A DNA stretch of 64,000 nucleotides from Fulvia fulva (taxonomy: Eukaryota > Ascomycota > Dothideomycetes > Mycosphaerellales > Mycosphaerellaceae): assembly GCF_020509005.1 (NCBI RefSeq), contig NC_063016.1, positions 372,001 to 436,000 on the forward strand. The letters are read 5' to 3'. Position 1 is the stretch's first letter, and the number at the start of each line of letters is the position of its first letter. Below, piece by piece: positions 43,959 through 57,087 of the stretch. A model generated the notes under the pieces. That model ran no database searches. It saw only the letters and a program-made list of their open reading frames with translations, and had not been told where the DNA came from. The translations under genes and the position numbers were made by a program.

Positions 43959-45416
43959 ATGGAGAACGAGACTAGGTTTACAAGAAAGAGAGCAGTACCT
44001 GTTCTGACAAGAGAGAACCACGAAACATGGTTCAAGCTGATGAGAATACACCTGGTATTAAAGCAGGTTGACTAGGTCCTCGAAGACATCATTACGGACA
44101 TTCCCGCTACAACCCTATCTATAGCGACACCCTCTACATTATCGGAGTCATCCCTTCCTTTAGATCAAGCGATAAGGAAGGCATCGTACAGACGGCACAA
44201 TGCAACGGCCCTGTATGAGATGTACATCTGTCTGTCGACAGATGACCAAGAGATGACATACGAGATCCGGCATGCGAAGGAGTTGTAGGAATGGGCTGAA
44301 GCCAAATACAAGAGAAGACTTCTCGCTACTAGAAGAAGTTTGCTTCAGCAATATACCAATTTCGTGATGACAGAGGACCAGTTAATAGATGACGCCTGGC
44401 AGGAGCTTAGCTCAATTGTAAGGAGGGCTGTTTTAATCTCGCCTTAGTTCCAAGACATCAAGACTGAGGACAGAAAGATCCAGCAACTCTTAGCAGCTCT
44501 GCCAGACTCATTTGGCTCAATTCGCGATGCAATTGATGCCCAGGTGAATCTCTCACCACAAGACATTCTTGCAATCCTTAGGGAGAAGCAAGAATCAATG
44601 ATTCATCAAGGGACAGCCATGTTCGCTAAGAAGGGTTTCCAGGGCAAGCTCACGTGCCATCTCTGCAATGGTGACCATTTTATGAGCAAGTGCCCACACC
44701 TTTCTGCAGCTCAGCAGGCTGTTAGGAACAAGGACAAACTAGCTAGGGTTACCTACCCTGCTAAGAGACAATCGTCACCACCTCGTAGGAGGTCATCATC
44801 ACCAAACCTTCGTGATGTCCTCAAGGTGATGACGGACCTTGCAAAGCAGATGAAGGAGAGCCGCAAGCCAAAGGCCTCCTCTAGTAAGAAGCCTGCAAGG
44901 GCCCGTGCGACCCAGGAAGACGCATCAGACCCTGAGATACCATCAGAAGATGATGATGTTGATGAGGTTGCCCATTCCACTGTGGAAGCCAAAAGCAAGT
45001 ACCCCTCCTCAGAGTGGTTGCTTGACTCTTGTGCTTCATCCCATATGACTGACCAGGATTCACTTTTCAGGACCCTGAAACCTCTTCAGAAGAGGAAGTG
45101 GATCAAGGTTGGGGGTGGCTACCTACATGCCACACATGAGGGGAGTGCAGTGATGGGTGGTCCTTCTGGGAAGCAGATTGTCTTGAAGAATGTTTTGTTT
45201 GTTCCTGGCCTTGGAGTTAGCCTTGTTTCTTGGAATCAGTTCAGCCAACAGTTTGCTGTCCAACCACCCAGTTTCACCCTCAAATCCCTTTCTGGAAAAC
45301 CTGTTGTCCAGACAAAGCTGAGAGGGGGTGTTCCATTCATTCAAAGTGTTTCAGAGCAGCTTGAAGCTATGCCTCAAGCATATGCCTCAAGCATATGCCT
45401 CTCTATAGGAGCATGA
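43959..45416 (+). pseudogene. Copia2 gag and protease, with stops
   Basis: ATG at 43959 (MENETRFTRKRAVPVLTREN). The Copia gag capsid domain (UBN2/DUF4219 type) includes ENHETWFKLMRIHLVLKQVD, EWAEAKYKRRLLATRRSLL and DRKIQQLLAALPDSFGSI. It is broken by TAG at about 44070, 44287 and 44445. The frame is then open from about 44544 to 45416. CCHC knuckle CHLCNGDHFMSKC at about 44657-44695; a Ser/Arg/Lys-rich linker; protease with WLLDSCASSHMTDQD at about 45017-45060. The reading ends at a TGA because of a 13-bp tandem duplication (45369-45394), also present in Copia1. Confidence 0.92.
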
Positions 45417-48400
45417 CTTGGATCTGTCCAAGTTAGGTACACATTTTGAGTGTGAATTGGAACAGGCTATGACTGCCACTGAGCCCCAGGACCAGTGGGA
45501 GCTATAGCATAGAAGATGTGCACACCTTAGCAAGGGACTGCTAAGAAACCTGCATAGAGTCACTGACAAGAAAGATCCCATTCCTGTTCCTTCTGAACAC
45601 CAGAACTGCAAGGTCTGCTCCCTTGCAAACATGAGGAAGTTCAAAGGACCTGCCACAGAGAGGAAAGGAGAGAGGCTGGCCCTCATCTCTATTGACATCT
45701 GTGGGCCTTTTCAAGGTGCAGTCTCAAGACTTGGCTTCAAGTACTGGCTTGAGATTGTAGACAACTTCTTAAGGAAGAAGTGGGTAGTCCCTTTGAAGGC
45801 TAGGAGTGATGCTCCTACAGCTCTAAAGGAATGGAAGGTTCAGGTAGAGAACAGCTCAAGGTGTTTTCTATCTGCAATCCGTAGTGATGGTGCAAGGGAA
45901 ATTCTTTCCTTGCTAAAACAGTGGGAGAAGGAGTTTAGCATTCAGATGGACACAACTGATGCCTACAACTCACTTCAGAATGGACCTGTGGAAAGGTCAA
46001 TCCAAGCCTCTGAGAATACAGTGAGAGCTATGCTTGAGGACTCGAGTATGCCAGTTGAATTCTGGCTAGAGGCCCTTATTGCTCAAACTGTGGTCAGAAA
46101 TCGACTTCCAAATGGACCAATAATAGATGGTACTACTCTTTTACTAGAAGAAGCCTTCACTGGCCAGGTACCATCAGTTGACCATTTGAGAGTCTAGGGA
46201 TGTAAAGCAGTGGTCTGTGTAGACCCGAGATCCCAACCTCAAGGCTTGAGAAGTGACGAGCTCATGAATAGGGGTAAAGAAGTTGTCTTTGTTGGCTATG
46301 TGGAGGACACCACAAAGCAATGGCTCTTCTGGGAGCCTGACATGAAAGCCATCAAAACACACGGGCAAGTTGACTGGTTTGAGAATGAGAAGGGGGGTGA
46401 TATGGATCTTGGCATCACCTTCACAAACCAGTTAAGCAGAGCCCTGAAGAGAAACCCCGTTGGAAGACCTCCTGCTCAGGTCTCCAGTTCATCAATGCAG
46501 CCACAGCAGCTCCAGGCAAAGCCTCTGTTTGTGCAACTTCCCCAACCTCTAAAAGACATTAGAGTGTACCAGAAGAGTGGAGTAGAGGGGACTCCAAGAA
46601 AAGAAAAGGAAGAGGAACTTGTTCAGGAGGATCAACCTCAACAGCCACCTCAGCTTGCAGGCAACAAGAGGTCAAGGGGGATGAAGATGATGGCTTTGCT
46701 GAGCATGAAGCCAAGCATCATAGGGCATTGATTGCTCAGATGTTTCATCTTGATCCAACTATGAGCTGGGTTGAGGAAATCCTGAATGATGTGGAGGGAT
46801 ATGCATTTGCTGCTGTTAGGCAGGCCATAGCCTACCGGCAGGAATTGCCAATCCCAAAGTCCTATAAGGAGGCAGTGGGAGACCCCAATTGGGGACATAT
46901 GTGGAAAGAGGCAATCCAGAAAGAACTTATTGCCTTAGGAAGCAACAACACCTTGGATCCAGTTGTACTACCAAGGGGTGCAAACCTGGTTACATCTAAG
47001 TGGGTTTTTGATGTGAAAAGAATGATCAGTGGAGCCATTGAAGAGTTCAAGGCAAGACTGGTTGCAAGAGGGTTTTCACAGAAATATGGTGTTGACTTTG
47101 AAGAGACCTTTGCACCTACTGTTAGGCATGATACCCTTAGGGTCTTCATGGCTGTAGTATGTGAGAGAGATCTTGAGATACACCAGGTGGATGTGAACAA
47201 TGCTTTCACCGAAAGCAGCCTTCTTGAAGACATCTACATGATCCCACCCCCAGGTGTCGAAATTCCACCAAATATGGTCTTCAAGGTCCTTAGAAGCCTG
47301 TATGGACTGAAGCAAGCAGCTAGAGATTGGAACAAGCTCTATGTTGCCAAGCTAGAACAGATTGGATCCACCTAGTCCCAGGTGGATCCATGCCTACTCA
47401 TCTACAGAGGAAGAGACCTCATGGTCCTCACCTATGTGGATGACATCCCCATTGCAGCTCCAAAGCTGTCAGATGTTCAGTGGTTTAAGGCTGAGCTTGG
47501 AAAAGTGTTTAAGATTAAAGATCTTGGTGAACCTACGAAGATCCTTGGAATGAGGATTATAAGAGACAGGTCCCAAGGCACTGTAAAGCTTGATCAAGGA
47601 CACTACATCCAAACTAATCTTGCCAAGATGGGCATCTCTCCAGAGAAGGCCACACCCACACTCTCACCTATAGACAGCTATGAGGATCTGAGACCTTCAG
47701 CTACTATGGATGAGAGGTGCAACAAACAGGAGTACCAGGGTTGCAATGGTACCTGGATGTGGCCAATGACAATGACAAGGCCAGACCTTGCTTTCCCCCT
47801 TGGAAGAATCAGCTCATATGTTGCTGACCCTCCAAAGCAACATCTTAGAGCTTTGAAGAAACTCTCCAGGTATCTGAGATCATACCCAGACCTGGGCTTG
47901 ATGTACAGAAGAGGAGGAGGTATTCTCCAGGGATACTCAGATTCTGGTTATGCTATGGACAAGGCAGACAGAGTCTTAATCCTTGGACATATATGGTTCC
48001 TTTGTGGATCACCTATGTCCTGGATGAGTAGGAAGCAGAAGTCTGTTGCCACATCAACAATGGAGGCTGAGTTCATGGCCATGAATGCAGCAGCCAAGCA
48101 GTCACAGTTTCTTGCTGCAGTCCTTAGGGAGATGAGGTGTCCTGACCTGGTTGGAGAGTGTTCATTCCAACCTAGGATCAAGGCAAGCAGTACTGTTGAT
48201 GAGCTGAGACCCGTGGAGCTTATAGGTGACAACCAAGCAGCTTTGACCTTTGTCAAAGATGCCCATGTCCATGACAGGTCAAAGCATATTGATGTTGCAT
48301 ACCACTATGTCAGGAATCTCTCGTGGCAAAGGAAGATTGCAGTGGATTACTGCCATATAAAGGACATAGTTGCTGATAGGCTGGCTAAGCCCCTCAATGG

Positions 48401-48443
48401 CCAGCAGTTTCAAAACTTTGTAAGGCAGCTCCAGCTTGTATAA
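45417..48443 (+). pseudogene. Copia2 pol: integrase, RT, RNase H, with stops and a frameshift
   Basis: Integrase from the zinc-binding part (TAG at 45505) through ISIDICGPF, AIRSDGARE and NGPVERSIQASE to a TAG at 46195. The Copia-specific linker follows, where a G run of five (46676-46680; six in Copia1) shifts the frame. RT from about 46728 with VTSKWVFDVKR, FSQKYGVDFEETF, VDVNNAFTESSLLEDIYM and, after a TAG at 47373, LTYVDDIPIAAPK. RNase H with GYSDSGYAMDKADR (Gly where Copia1 has Asp), STMEAEFMAMNAAAK and DRSKHIDVAYHYVRNL. It ends at TAA 48441-48443. Only about thirteen CpG occur from 45001 to the end. Confidence 0.92.
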
Positions 48444-48477
48444 GGGATTGTTTGAGACCTTCTGACCTGAGTGGGAG

Positions 48478-48695
48478 TGTTGAGAATATGCAGGTCATAG
48501 GGTCAACATTAGGTGCTTAGGGGGATTAGTAATCAGGGCTTGCTAGTCAAGTCCTAAGTACAGCTGTCCCTCCTGAAACACCTACACTAACACCGGCGAT
48601 ACTGTATGTAGATACACGCTATCCTATTGGGTCCTTCTTCGTCTTTCGTGTGATCCGCCGTCTTCCACTGCTACGCAACTCGTACCTGTTTAACA
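48478..48695 (+). repeat. 3' LTR of Copia2, 218 bp
   Basis: Same ends and length as the 5' LTR. It is followed by GACTA (48696-48700), where the Gypsy Y frame resumes as DYKNLEYFITTK. Confidence 0.95.
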
Positions 48696-50497
48696 GACTA
48701 TAAGAACCTCGAATATTTTATAACTACGAAGTAGCTAAATCGCCGATAAGCGCGATAGGCAGAATTTCTATTACAATTTAACTTCTAGATTATATACCGC
48801 CTAGGTATATAAGGAACGAAGCTAGATAGCCTAACGAGACGTAGCTAGGACCTTCCGTAGGGGGTGGACGATCCGAGAAATTAGTACTAGTATTAGACAT
48901 TACTTCCGCTAGAGCGATTCCTTAAGATCGACTCTATATAAGCTACTATCGAAGATACGCCCGAAGAAGAAGAGACGACTCCCCTAAATCCTAAAGTAAT
49001 CGAGTTTATTCTAGAACTAGAACAGGTACTATAAACATAACTAGTACTAGCTTAGGAAGTATAGACTACGAATAAAGCTAAAGTCGAAGCTAAACTCGAG
49101 TACCGTATAACGACTACTTACGCCCTAGACTAAGAACTTAAGGCGGCAATTAAGATACTACGGAAAGATAGTACTATCCCTCTACTCTTATAGAAGGCGA
49201 AGATATACCCTATACACTATAAGGTAGATAGTAATATGTTATATATACGAAACTAGTACGATAGTTAGAGCCTATAGGTACCTAATAACTAGCCCCTATA
49301 GACTCGGCTTATTAGAATAAATTATAACGCTCTAGTAGTAGGACATCTAGGACGAGCTCGAACCTATAAACTCGTAGCACGAGAATTCTACTGGCCTGGC
49401 TTAGTAAGATCAGTACGTAGATATACCGCGAATTGCCGTATATACCGTACGACGAAATCTCTATACTCCTAGCTACCTAGATTATTACACCTACTTTTAG
49501 TACCGGACCGACCTTAGAGGTATATCGCGGTAGACTTCGTAGTCGGACTTCCTAATAGCACCCTCGATAGTATGACCTATAACAATATTATGACCGTAAT
49601 AGATAGGCTAACGAAGGAAGTCGAGCTAATTCCGATCGGAGCGATAACTATATAGAATACGGCAAGACTTTTTTTTAAGTATATATTCTCCCGACGCGGA
49701 TTTCCTAACACTATTACTTTAGACCGCGGTAAGTAATAGGTTGCTACCTTCTAGAAGAAACTTTATGAGATGCTTCGTATAAGTCGTAAGCTAAGTTCTT
49801 TATACTACCTAGAAACTAATAGACAGTCGGAACGTACTAACTAAGTAATAGAATAGTATCTCCGTATATTTACTAACGAGGTATAAGATGACTAGGCAGA
49901 ATAGCTTTATCTAGCTTAGTTCGCGATCAACAACTACCTTTCTAAAACTACTAGTATGTCGCTATTCTACGCTACTTTAGGCTATAACCCTAAGTTTATA
50001 GAGCGCGTAGACCTAAGCGCTAGAAAAGAGGGAGGACTAACTACTCTCTAGCGACTAGATACGCGATCGGCTAAAACCTTTATACGCCGGATTTACGACC
50101 TTTATAAGTACCTTTAAGAAAATATACGGATGTTATAAGCTCTCTAAGCTAAAGTAGTAAACCGCTACCGAAGTATCTCGCTAGACTATAAAGTAGGCGA
50201 CTAGGTATACCTAAGCACTAAGAATATCCGTACGACTCGACTATCTAAGAAGCTCGATAGAAGATACGCTAGCCCGTACTAGATTATAGAAGGTATACTA
50301 GCTAAGCTCTTATATAAACTAAGATTGTCGGACGCTATAGTAGGACTCGATAACTACTTTTATACCTTATTACTTTAGCGAGCCGATCATCCCGACTTCC
50401 TACTACTCGAAGGCTAGTATCTAGTACTACTACCGCCGATAACTATCGAGCCCGATACTACCGAAGCTAATATAGTCGCTAATATAGTCGTAATACC

Positions 50498-50530
<33 letters not shown>

Positions 50531-51290
50531 GAGAAGATCTTAGATATATATACCTATAAGCGAGTAGGCAAAGTAAAGAAGGGGTAGAAGCGTAAAGTAG
50601 ACACTTAGTATAAGGTGAAATAGCTTAGATATTATAATAAGGAGGATAGTAAGACCTAGTAACCGGCTAAGAATATATTTGAACACGCGGCCGCCGCTAT
50701 TATAGACTTTTACTATAACCAGCCGGAGTTGTCTACGCCTATAGGCTTCGTAGCTCTATCTAATTAGGTCCTCCTAAGTAATAGAGTGCTCGGGCTTAAT
50801 ACGATTAGGGTTAATAGTAACACCGTTACGAATAAGTTGTCTCGAGCTATACCTCTAATAGAATCTACTTAGTATATATTTACTACGTACCGCTATACTA
50901 GCTAGGTTACGGGAAAGCCTCCTATCTTAACTAAGGACTCCGGTGTTACCTACTACCCTTAGCTCTACGACAGTACTAGTAGTCATACCGATACTCGAGT
51001 AAAACCTATAGAGCCTATAATAATACCTAACCTTAGCTATAAGGATTATACGCGAGTACTAGCCGAAGACAGACTTAGGTCTAGGGTAAGCTAGCTAACT
51101 AGGTAGTATGTTTCTCGAAGGGAGCCGGTCGCGGATAGGCTAGTTATAGATAGACAGGATATAGATATGTTACTAGACGATAATAAGGCCTTAGAGGATA
51201 ATTAGACTTTCGTACGGTTATAGAGTAGTACGGGCAAGTAGCCGTATAAGATAGACAACGCTTAGAGGACTAAGACGTGTTTTAGGAGGG
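48696..51290 (+). pseudogene. Gypsy element Y, RNase H end, integrase and chromodomain region (unit 1)
   Basis: Read through stops: DYKNLEYFITTK-LNRR-AR, acidic linker, integrase zinc-binding part with GHLGRARTYKLVAREFYWPG (about 49345-49400), core with IAVDFVVGLPNS (about 49525), ITLDRGK (about 49710) and RQSERTNQVIEQYL (about 49825), all three catalytic residues present; a C-terminal part LSKKLDRRYASPYQI; then an AT microsatellite (50498-50525) at the place where the chromodomain linker lies, and a chromodomain-like end. The frame is close to that of Z at 40.4-42.8 kb. Confidence 0.87.
50498..50525. repeat. AT microsatellite, unit 1
   Basis: A run of alternating T and A of about 28 bases; two bases longer than its partner at 58890-58915. 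One of the few differences between the tandem units. Confidence 0.9.
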
Positions 51291-51298
51291 GGGGGTAC

Positions 51299-51482
51299 TA
51301 TTACGGGTAGCCCGCGACCCCCTACTATAGCTACGTCGGCCCGGCTGAACCGCGGACCTTCCGTATCGGGTTAGCGCGGCTTAGCTTTGCTTTATAACTT
51401 CGCCGCGCCTCGCGCTCCTCTTTCGTAGCTTCGTAGAACAATAACTATCTCGTTCGGACCCTATAATACGCGCGCCCTTATA
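51299..51482 (+). repeat. Middle LTR of the tandem duplication, likely crossover hybrid
   Basis: 184 bp. To its left is the end of Y; to its right is the RNase H piece that follows the Z 3' LTR. It looks identical to the Z 3' LTR, including the second half where the last LTR differs. Left flank from Y and right half from Z is what unequal crossing-over between two LTRs yields. Confidence 0.9.
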
Positions 51483-51631
51483 TATTTAAAGAAGCTAAGC
51501 CCCTAGGAGTATAATTACGAGATCTATAATAAGGAACTCCTCGCGATTATTAAAGCATTCGAAGAGTAGCGCCTAGAGCTTACTTACGAAGTAGACGAGG
51601 ACGGCGATCTAGTCAAATTGTTTATAGACTA
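51483..51631 (+). pseudogene. Gypsy element Y, RNase H fragment (unit 2)
   Basis: Same sequence as 43091-43239. Here it follows the middle LTR directly and cannot be the natural continuation of any element; its presence marks the duplication joint. Confidence 0.85.
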
Positions 51632-52350
51632 TGTTGAGAATATGCAGGTCATAGGGTCAACATTAGGTGCTTAGGGGGATTAGTAATCAGGGCTTGCTAG
51701 TCAAGTCCTAAGTACAGCTGTCCCTCCTAAAACACCTATACTAACACCGGCGATACTGTATATAGATACACGCTATCCTATTAGGTCCTTCTTCGTCTTT
51801 CGTGTGATCCGCCGTCTTCCACTACTACGCAACTCGTACCTGTTTAACAGGTTATGAGCCCGGGTTAGCAACTCGGTGTTTCACCCTCGACAAAGTCGTA
51901 TTGGAGTTATTCCTCTTTAGAACAAAAGGAAGGCAGACTAGAGGCCGCACCCGCATTATATAGGAAGCTATAGCCGTGCTGTAGGTGCATATAAGACGTG
52001 AAAGAGCCTAGTAAGGCACTGTTAGACTCCGAGTCAGGGAGCCTATGCCAATACCTCAGACAAGTGGGCGAGCTTACTAAGAAGAGTCGCTCTCCGGACA
52101 TCGCGTTCGTATCGACTAACTGTTTATTCTGAGAGAGCCGCAGTGTCTTAGAAACCCCCTCTACTAAGAGAGTTACGCTACAGTGTCTCAGCACTAACAC
52201 GATCCTTCGACTTTCCTCCCCTTCCCGGCGGATAGCCATCCTCTCCGCTATTAACCTCGCGTTCGTTTTATCCCATTTCGATCCGATCGCGTACGACCGA
52301 ATACATCCTTTTACCTAAGGGCAGCCAACCTGTCCCTCAACTTACACAAA

Positions 52351-53808
52351 ATGGAGAACGAGACTAGGTTTACAAGAAAGAGAGCAGTACCTGTTCTGAC
52401 AAGAGAGAACCACGAAACATGGTTCAAGCTGATGAGAATACACCTGGTATTAAAGCAGGTTGACTAGGTCCTCGAAGACATCATTACGGACATTCCCGCT
52501 ACAACCCTATCTATAGCGACACCCTCTACATTATCGGAGTCATCCCTTCCTTTAGATCAAGCGATAAGGAAGGCATCGTACAGACGGCACAATGCAACGG
52601 CCCTGTATGAGATGTACATCTGTCTGTCGACAGATGACCAAGAGATGACATACGAGATCCGGCATGCGAAGGAGTTGTAGGAATGGGCTGAAGCCAAATA
52701 CAAGAGAAGACTTCTCGCTACTAGAAGAAGTTTGCTTCAGCAATATACCAATTTCGTGATGACAGAGGACCAGTTAATAGATGACGCCTGGCAGGAGCTT
52801 AGCTCAATTGTAAGGAGGGCTGTTTTAATCTCGCCTTAGTTCCAAGACATCAAGACTGAGGACAGAAAGATCCAGCAACTCTTAGCAGCTCTGCCAGACT
52901 CATTTGGCTCAATTCGCGATGCAATTGATGCCCAGGTGAATCTCTCACCACAAGACATTCTTGCAATCCTTAGGGAGAAGCAAGAATCAATGATTCATCA
53001 AGGGACAGCCATGTTCGCTAAGAAGGGTTTCCAGGGCAAGCTCACGTGCCATCTCTGCAATGGTGACCATTTTATGAGCAAGTGCCCACACCTTTCTGCA
53101 GCTCAGCAGGCTGTTAGGAACAAGGACAAACTAGCTAGGGTTACCTACCCTGCTAAGAGACAATCGTCACCACCTCGTAGGAGGTCATCATCACCAAACC
53201 TTCGTGATGTCCTCAAGGTGATGACGGACCTTGCAAAGCAGATGAAGGAGAGCCGCAAGCCAAAGGCCTCCTCTAGTAAGAAGCCTGCAAGGGCCCGTGC
53301 GACCCAGGAAGACGCATCAGACCCTGAGATACCATCAGAAGATGATGATGTTGATGAGGTTGCCCATTCCACTGTGGAAGCCAAAAGCAAGTACCCCTCC
53401 TCAGAGTGGTTGCTTGACTCTTGTGCTTCATCCCATATGACTGACCAGGATTCACTTTTCAGGACCCTGAAACCTCTTCAGAAGAGGAAGTGGATCAAGG
53501 TTGGGGGTGGCTACCTACATGCCACACATGAGGGGAGTGCAGTGATGGGTGGTCCTTCTGGGAAGCAGATTGTCTTGAAGAATGTTTTGTTTGTTCCTGG
53601 CCTTGGAGTTAGCCTTGTTTCTTGGAATCAGTTCAGCCAACAGTTTGCTGTCCAACCACCCAGTTTCACCCTCAAATCCCTTTCTGGAAAACCTGTTGTC
53701 CAGACAAAGCTGAGAGGGGGTGTTCCATTCATTCAAAGTGTTTCAGAGCAGCTTGAAGCTATGCCTCAAGCATATGCCTCAAGCATATGCCTCTCTATAG
53801 GAGCATGA
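52351..53808 (+). pseudogene. Copia2 second copy: gag and protease
   Basis: Identical in translation to 43959-45416: Copia gag with three TAG codons, the CCHC knuckle near 53050-53087, protease DSCASSH near 53415, and the 13-bp duplication (53761-53786) that ends the frame. Confidence 0.92.
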
Positions 53809-56800
53809 CTTGGATCTGTCCAAGTTAGGTACACATTTTGAGTGTGAATTGGAACAGGCTATGACTGCCACTGAGCCCCAGGACCAGTGGGAGCTATAGC
53901 ATAGAAGATGTGCACACCTTAGCAAGGGACTGCTAAGAAACCTGCATAGAGTCACTGACAAGAAAGATCCCATTCCTGTTCCTTCTGAACACCAGAACTG
54001 CAAGGTCTGCTCCCTTGCAAACATGAGGAAGTTCAAAGGACCTGCCACAGAGAGGAAAGGAGAGAGGCTGGCCCTCATCTCTATTGACATCTGTGGGCCT
54101 TTTCAAGGTGCAGTCTCAAGACTTGGCTTCAAGTACTGGCTTGAGATTGTAGACAACTTCTTAAGGAAGAAGTGGGTAGTCCCTTTGAAGGCTAGGAGTG
54201 ATGCTCCTACAGCTCTAAAGGAATGGAAGGTTCAGGTAGAGAACAGCTCAAGGTGTTTTCTATCTGCAATCCGTAGTGATGGTGCAAGGGAAATTCTTTC
54301 CTTGCTAAAACAGTGGGAGAAGGAGTTTAGCATTCAGATGGACACAACTGATGCCTACAACTCACTTCAGAATGGACCTGTGGAAAGGTCAATCCAAGCC
54401 TCTGAGAATACAGTGAGAGCTATGCTTGAGGACTCGAGTATGCCAGTTGAATTCTGGCTAGAGGCCCTTATTGCTCAAACTGTGGTCAGAAATCGACTTC
54501 CAAATGGACCAATAATAGATGGTACTACTCTTTTACTAGAAGAAGCCTTCACTGGCCAGGTACCATCAGTTGACCATTTGAGAGTCTAGGGATGTAAAGC
54601 AGTGGTCTGTGTAGACCCGAGATCCCAACCTCAAGGCTTGAGAAGTGACGAGCTCATGAATAGGGGTAAAGAAGTTGTCTTTGTTGGCTATGTGGAGGAC
54701 ACCACAAAGCAATGGCTCTTCTGGGAGCCTGACATGAAAGCCATCAAAACACACGGGCAAGTTGACTGGTTTGAGAATGAGAAGGGGGGTGATATGGATC
54801 TTGGCATCACCTTCACAAACCAGTTAAGCAGAGCCCTGAAGAGAAACCCCGTTGGAAGACCTCCTGCTCAGGTCTCCAGTTCATCAATGCAGCCACAGCA
54901 GCTCCAGGCAAAGCCTCTGTTTGTGCAACTTCCCCAACCTCTAAAAGACATTAGAGTGTACCAGAAGAGTGGAGTAGAGGGGACTCCAAGAAAAGAAAAG
55001 GAAGAGGAACTTGTTCAGGAGGATCAACCTCAACAGCCACCTCAGCTTGCAGGCAACAAGAGGTCAAGGGGGATGAAGATGATGGCTTTGCTGAGCATGA
55101 AGCCAAGCATCATAGGGCATTGATTGCTCAGATGTTTCATCTTGATCCAACTATGAGCTGGGTTGAGGAAATCCTGAATGATGTGGAGGGATATGCATTT
55201 GCTGCTGTTAGGCAGGCCATAGCCTACCGGCAGGAATTGCCAATCCCAAAGTCCTATAAGGAGGCAGTGGGAGACCCCAATTGGGGACATATGTGGAAAG
55301 AGGCAATCCAGAAAGAACTTATTGCCTTAGGAAGCAACAACACCTTGGATCCAGTTGTACTACCAAGGGGTGCAAACCTGGTTACATCTAAGTGGGTTTT
55401 TGATGTGAAAAGAATGATCAGTGGAGCCATTGAAGAGTTCAAGGCAAGACTGGTTGCAAGAGGGTTTTCACAGAAATATGGTGTTGACTTTGAAGAGACC
55501 TTTGCACCTACTGTTAGGCATGATACCCTTAGGGTCTTCATGGCTGTAGTATGTGAGAGAGATCTTGAGATACACCAGGTGGATGTGAACAATGCTTTCA
55601 CCGAAAGCAGCCTTCTTGAAGACATCTACATGATCCCACCCCCAGGTGTCGAAATTCCACCAAATATGGTCTTCAAGGTCCTTAGAAGCCTGTATGGACT
55701 GAAGCAAGCAGCTAGAGATTGGAACAAGCTCTATGTTGCCAAGCTAGAACAGATTGGATCCACCTAGTCCCAGGTGGATCCATGCCTACTCATCTACAGA
55801 GGAAGAGACCTCATGGTCCTCACCTATGTGGATGACATCCCCATTGCAGCTCCAAAGCTGTCAGATGTTCAGTGGTTTAAGGCTGAGCTTGGAAAAGTGT
55901 TTAAGATTAAAGATCTTGGTGAACCTACGAAGATCCTTGGAATGAGGATTATAAGAGACAGGTCCCAAGGCACTGTAAAGCTTGATCAAGGACACTACAT
56001 CCAAACTAATCTTGCCAAGATGGGCATCTCTCCAGAGAAGGCCACACCCACACTCTCACCTATAGACAGCTATGAGGATCTGAGACCTTCAGCTACTATG
56101 GATGAGAGGTGCAACAAACAGGAGTACCAGGGTTGCAATGGTACCTGGATGTGGCCAATGACAATGACAAGGCCAGACCTTGCTTTCCCCCTTGGAAGAA
56201 TCAGCTCATATGTTGCTGACCCTCCAAAGCAACATCTTAGAGCTTTGAAGAAACTCTCCAGGTATCTGAGATCATACCCAGACCTGGGCTTGATGTACAG
56301 AAGAGGAGGAGGTATTCTCCAGGGATACTCAGATTCTGGTTATGCTATGGACAAGGCAGACAGAGTCTTAATCCTTGGACATATATGGTTCCTTTGTGGA
56401 TCACCTATGTCCTGGATGAGTAGGAAGCAGAAGTCTGTTGCCACATCAACAATGGAGGCTGAGTTCATGGCCATGAATGCAGCAGCCAAGCAGTCACAGT
56501 TTCTTGCTGCAGTCCTTAGGGAGATGAGGTGTCCTGACCTGGTTGGAGAGTGTTCATTCCAACCTAGGATCAAGGCAAGCAGTACTGTTGATGAGCTGAG
56601 ACCCGTGGAGCTTATAGGTGACAACCAAGCAGCTTTGACCTTTGTCAAAGATGCCCATGTCCATGACAGGTCAAAGCATATTGATGTTGCATACCACTAT
56701 GTCAGGAATCTCTCGTGGCAAAGGAAGATTGCAGTGGATTACTGCCATATAAAGGACATAGTTGCTGATAGGCTGGCTAAGCCCCTCAATGGCCAGCAGT

Positions 56801-56835
56801 TTCAAAACTTTGTAAGGCAGCTCCAGCTTGTATAA
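53809..56835 (+). pseudogene. Copia2 second copy: integrase, RT, RNase H
   Basis: Identical in translation to 45417-48443. TAG at 54587 in the integrase C-terminus, frameshift in the G run near 55068-55072, TAG at 55765 ahead of the YVDD block (about 55825), RNase H to TAA at 56833-56835. Confidence 0.92.
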
Positions 56836-57087
56836 GGGATTGTTTGAGACCTTCTGACCTGAGTGGGAGTGTTGAGAATATGCAGGTCATAGGGTCAACA
56901 TTAGGTGCTTAGGGGGATTAGTAATCAGGGCTTGCTAGTCAAGTCCTAAGTACAGCTGTCCCTCCTGAAACACCTACACTAACACCGGCGATACTGTATG
57001 TAGATACACGCTATCCTATTGGGTCCTTCTTCGTCTTTCGTGTGATCCGCCGTCTTCCACTGCTACGCAACTCGTACCTGTTTAACA

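Larger units (their letters stand above)
43240..48695 (+). mobile_element. Copia2: Ty1/Copia retrotransposon, 5456 bp
   Basis: Same family as Copia1 with 218-bp LTRs, inserted in the RNase H of Gypsy Y with a GACTA duplication. The two LTRs differ at about five transitions of RIP type. The gag is of normal CpG content and differs strongly from Copia1; from about 44.96 kb on the element is nearly identical to Copia1 and CpG-poor. The element is therefore a mosaic. It has nonsense codons and frameshifts and is not functional. Confidence 0.93.
42907..51298 (+). repeat. 8.39-kb tandem duplication, unit 1
   Basis: LTR, RNase H piece of Y, Copia2, integrase-chromodomain part of Y. It is repeated at 51299-59687 at an offset of 8392 bp, dropping to 8389 after an AT microsatellite and a G run. 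The coding pieces of both units translate identically. I noticed only two base differences (49092 A against 57484 G; 50721 A against 59111 G) plus the two length changes. Confidence 0.93.
51632..57087 (+). mobile_element. Copia2, second copy from the tandem duplication
   Basis: LTRs at 51632-51849 and 56870-57087, primer site at 51850, flanks GACTA at 51627-51631 and 57088-57092. All landmarks lie 8392 bp from those of the first copy. Every coding piece translates to the same protein, including the gag stops and the G-run frameshift. Confidence 0.93.
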
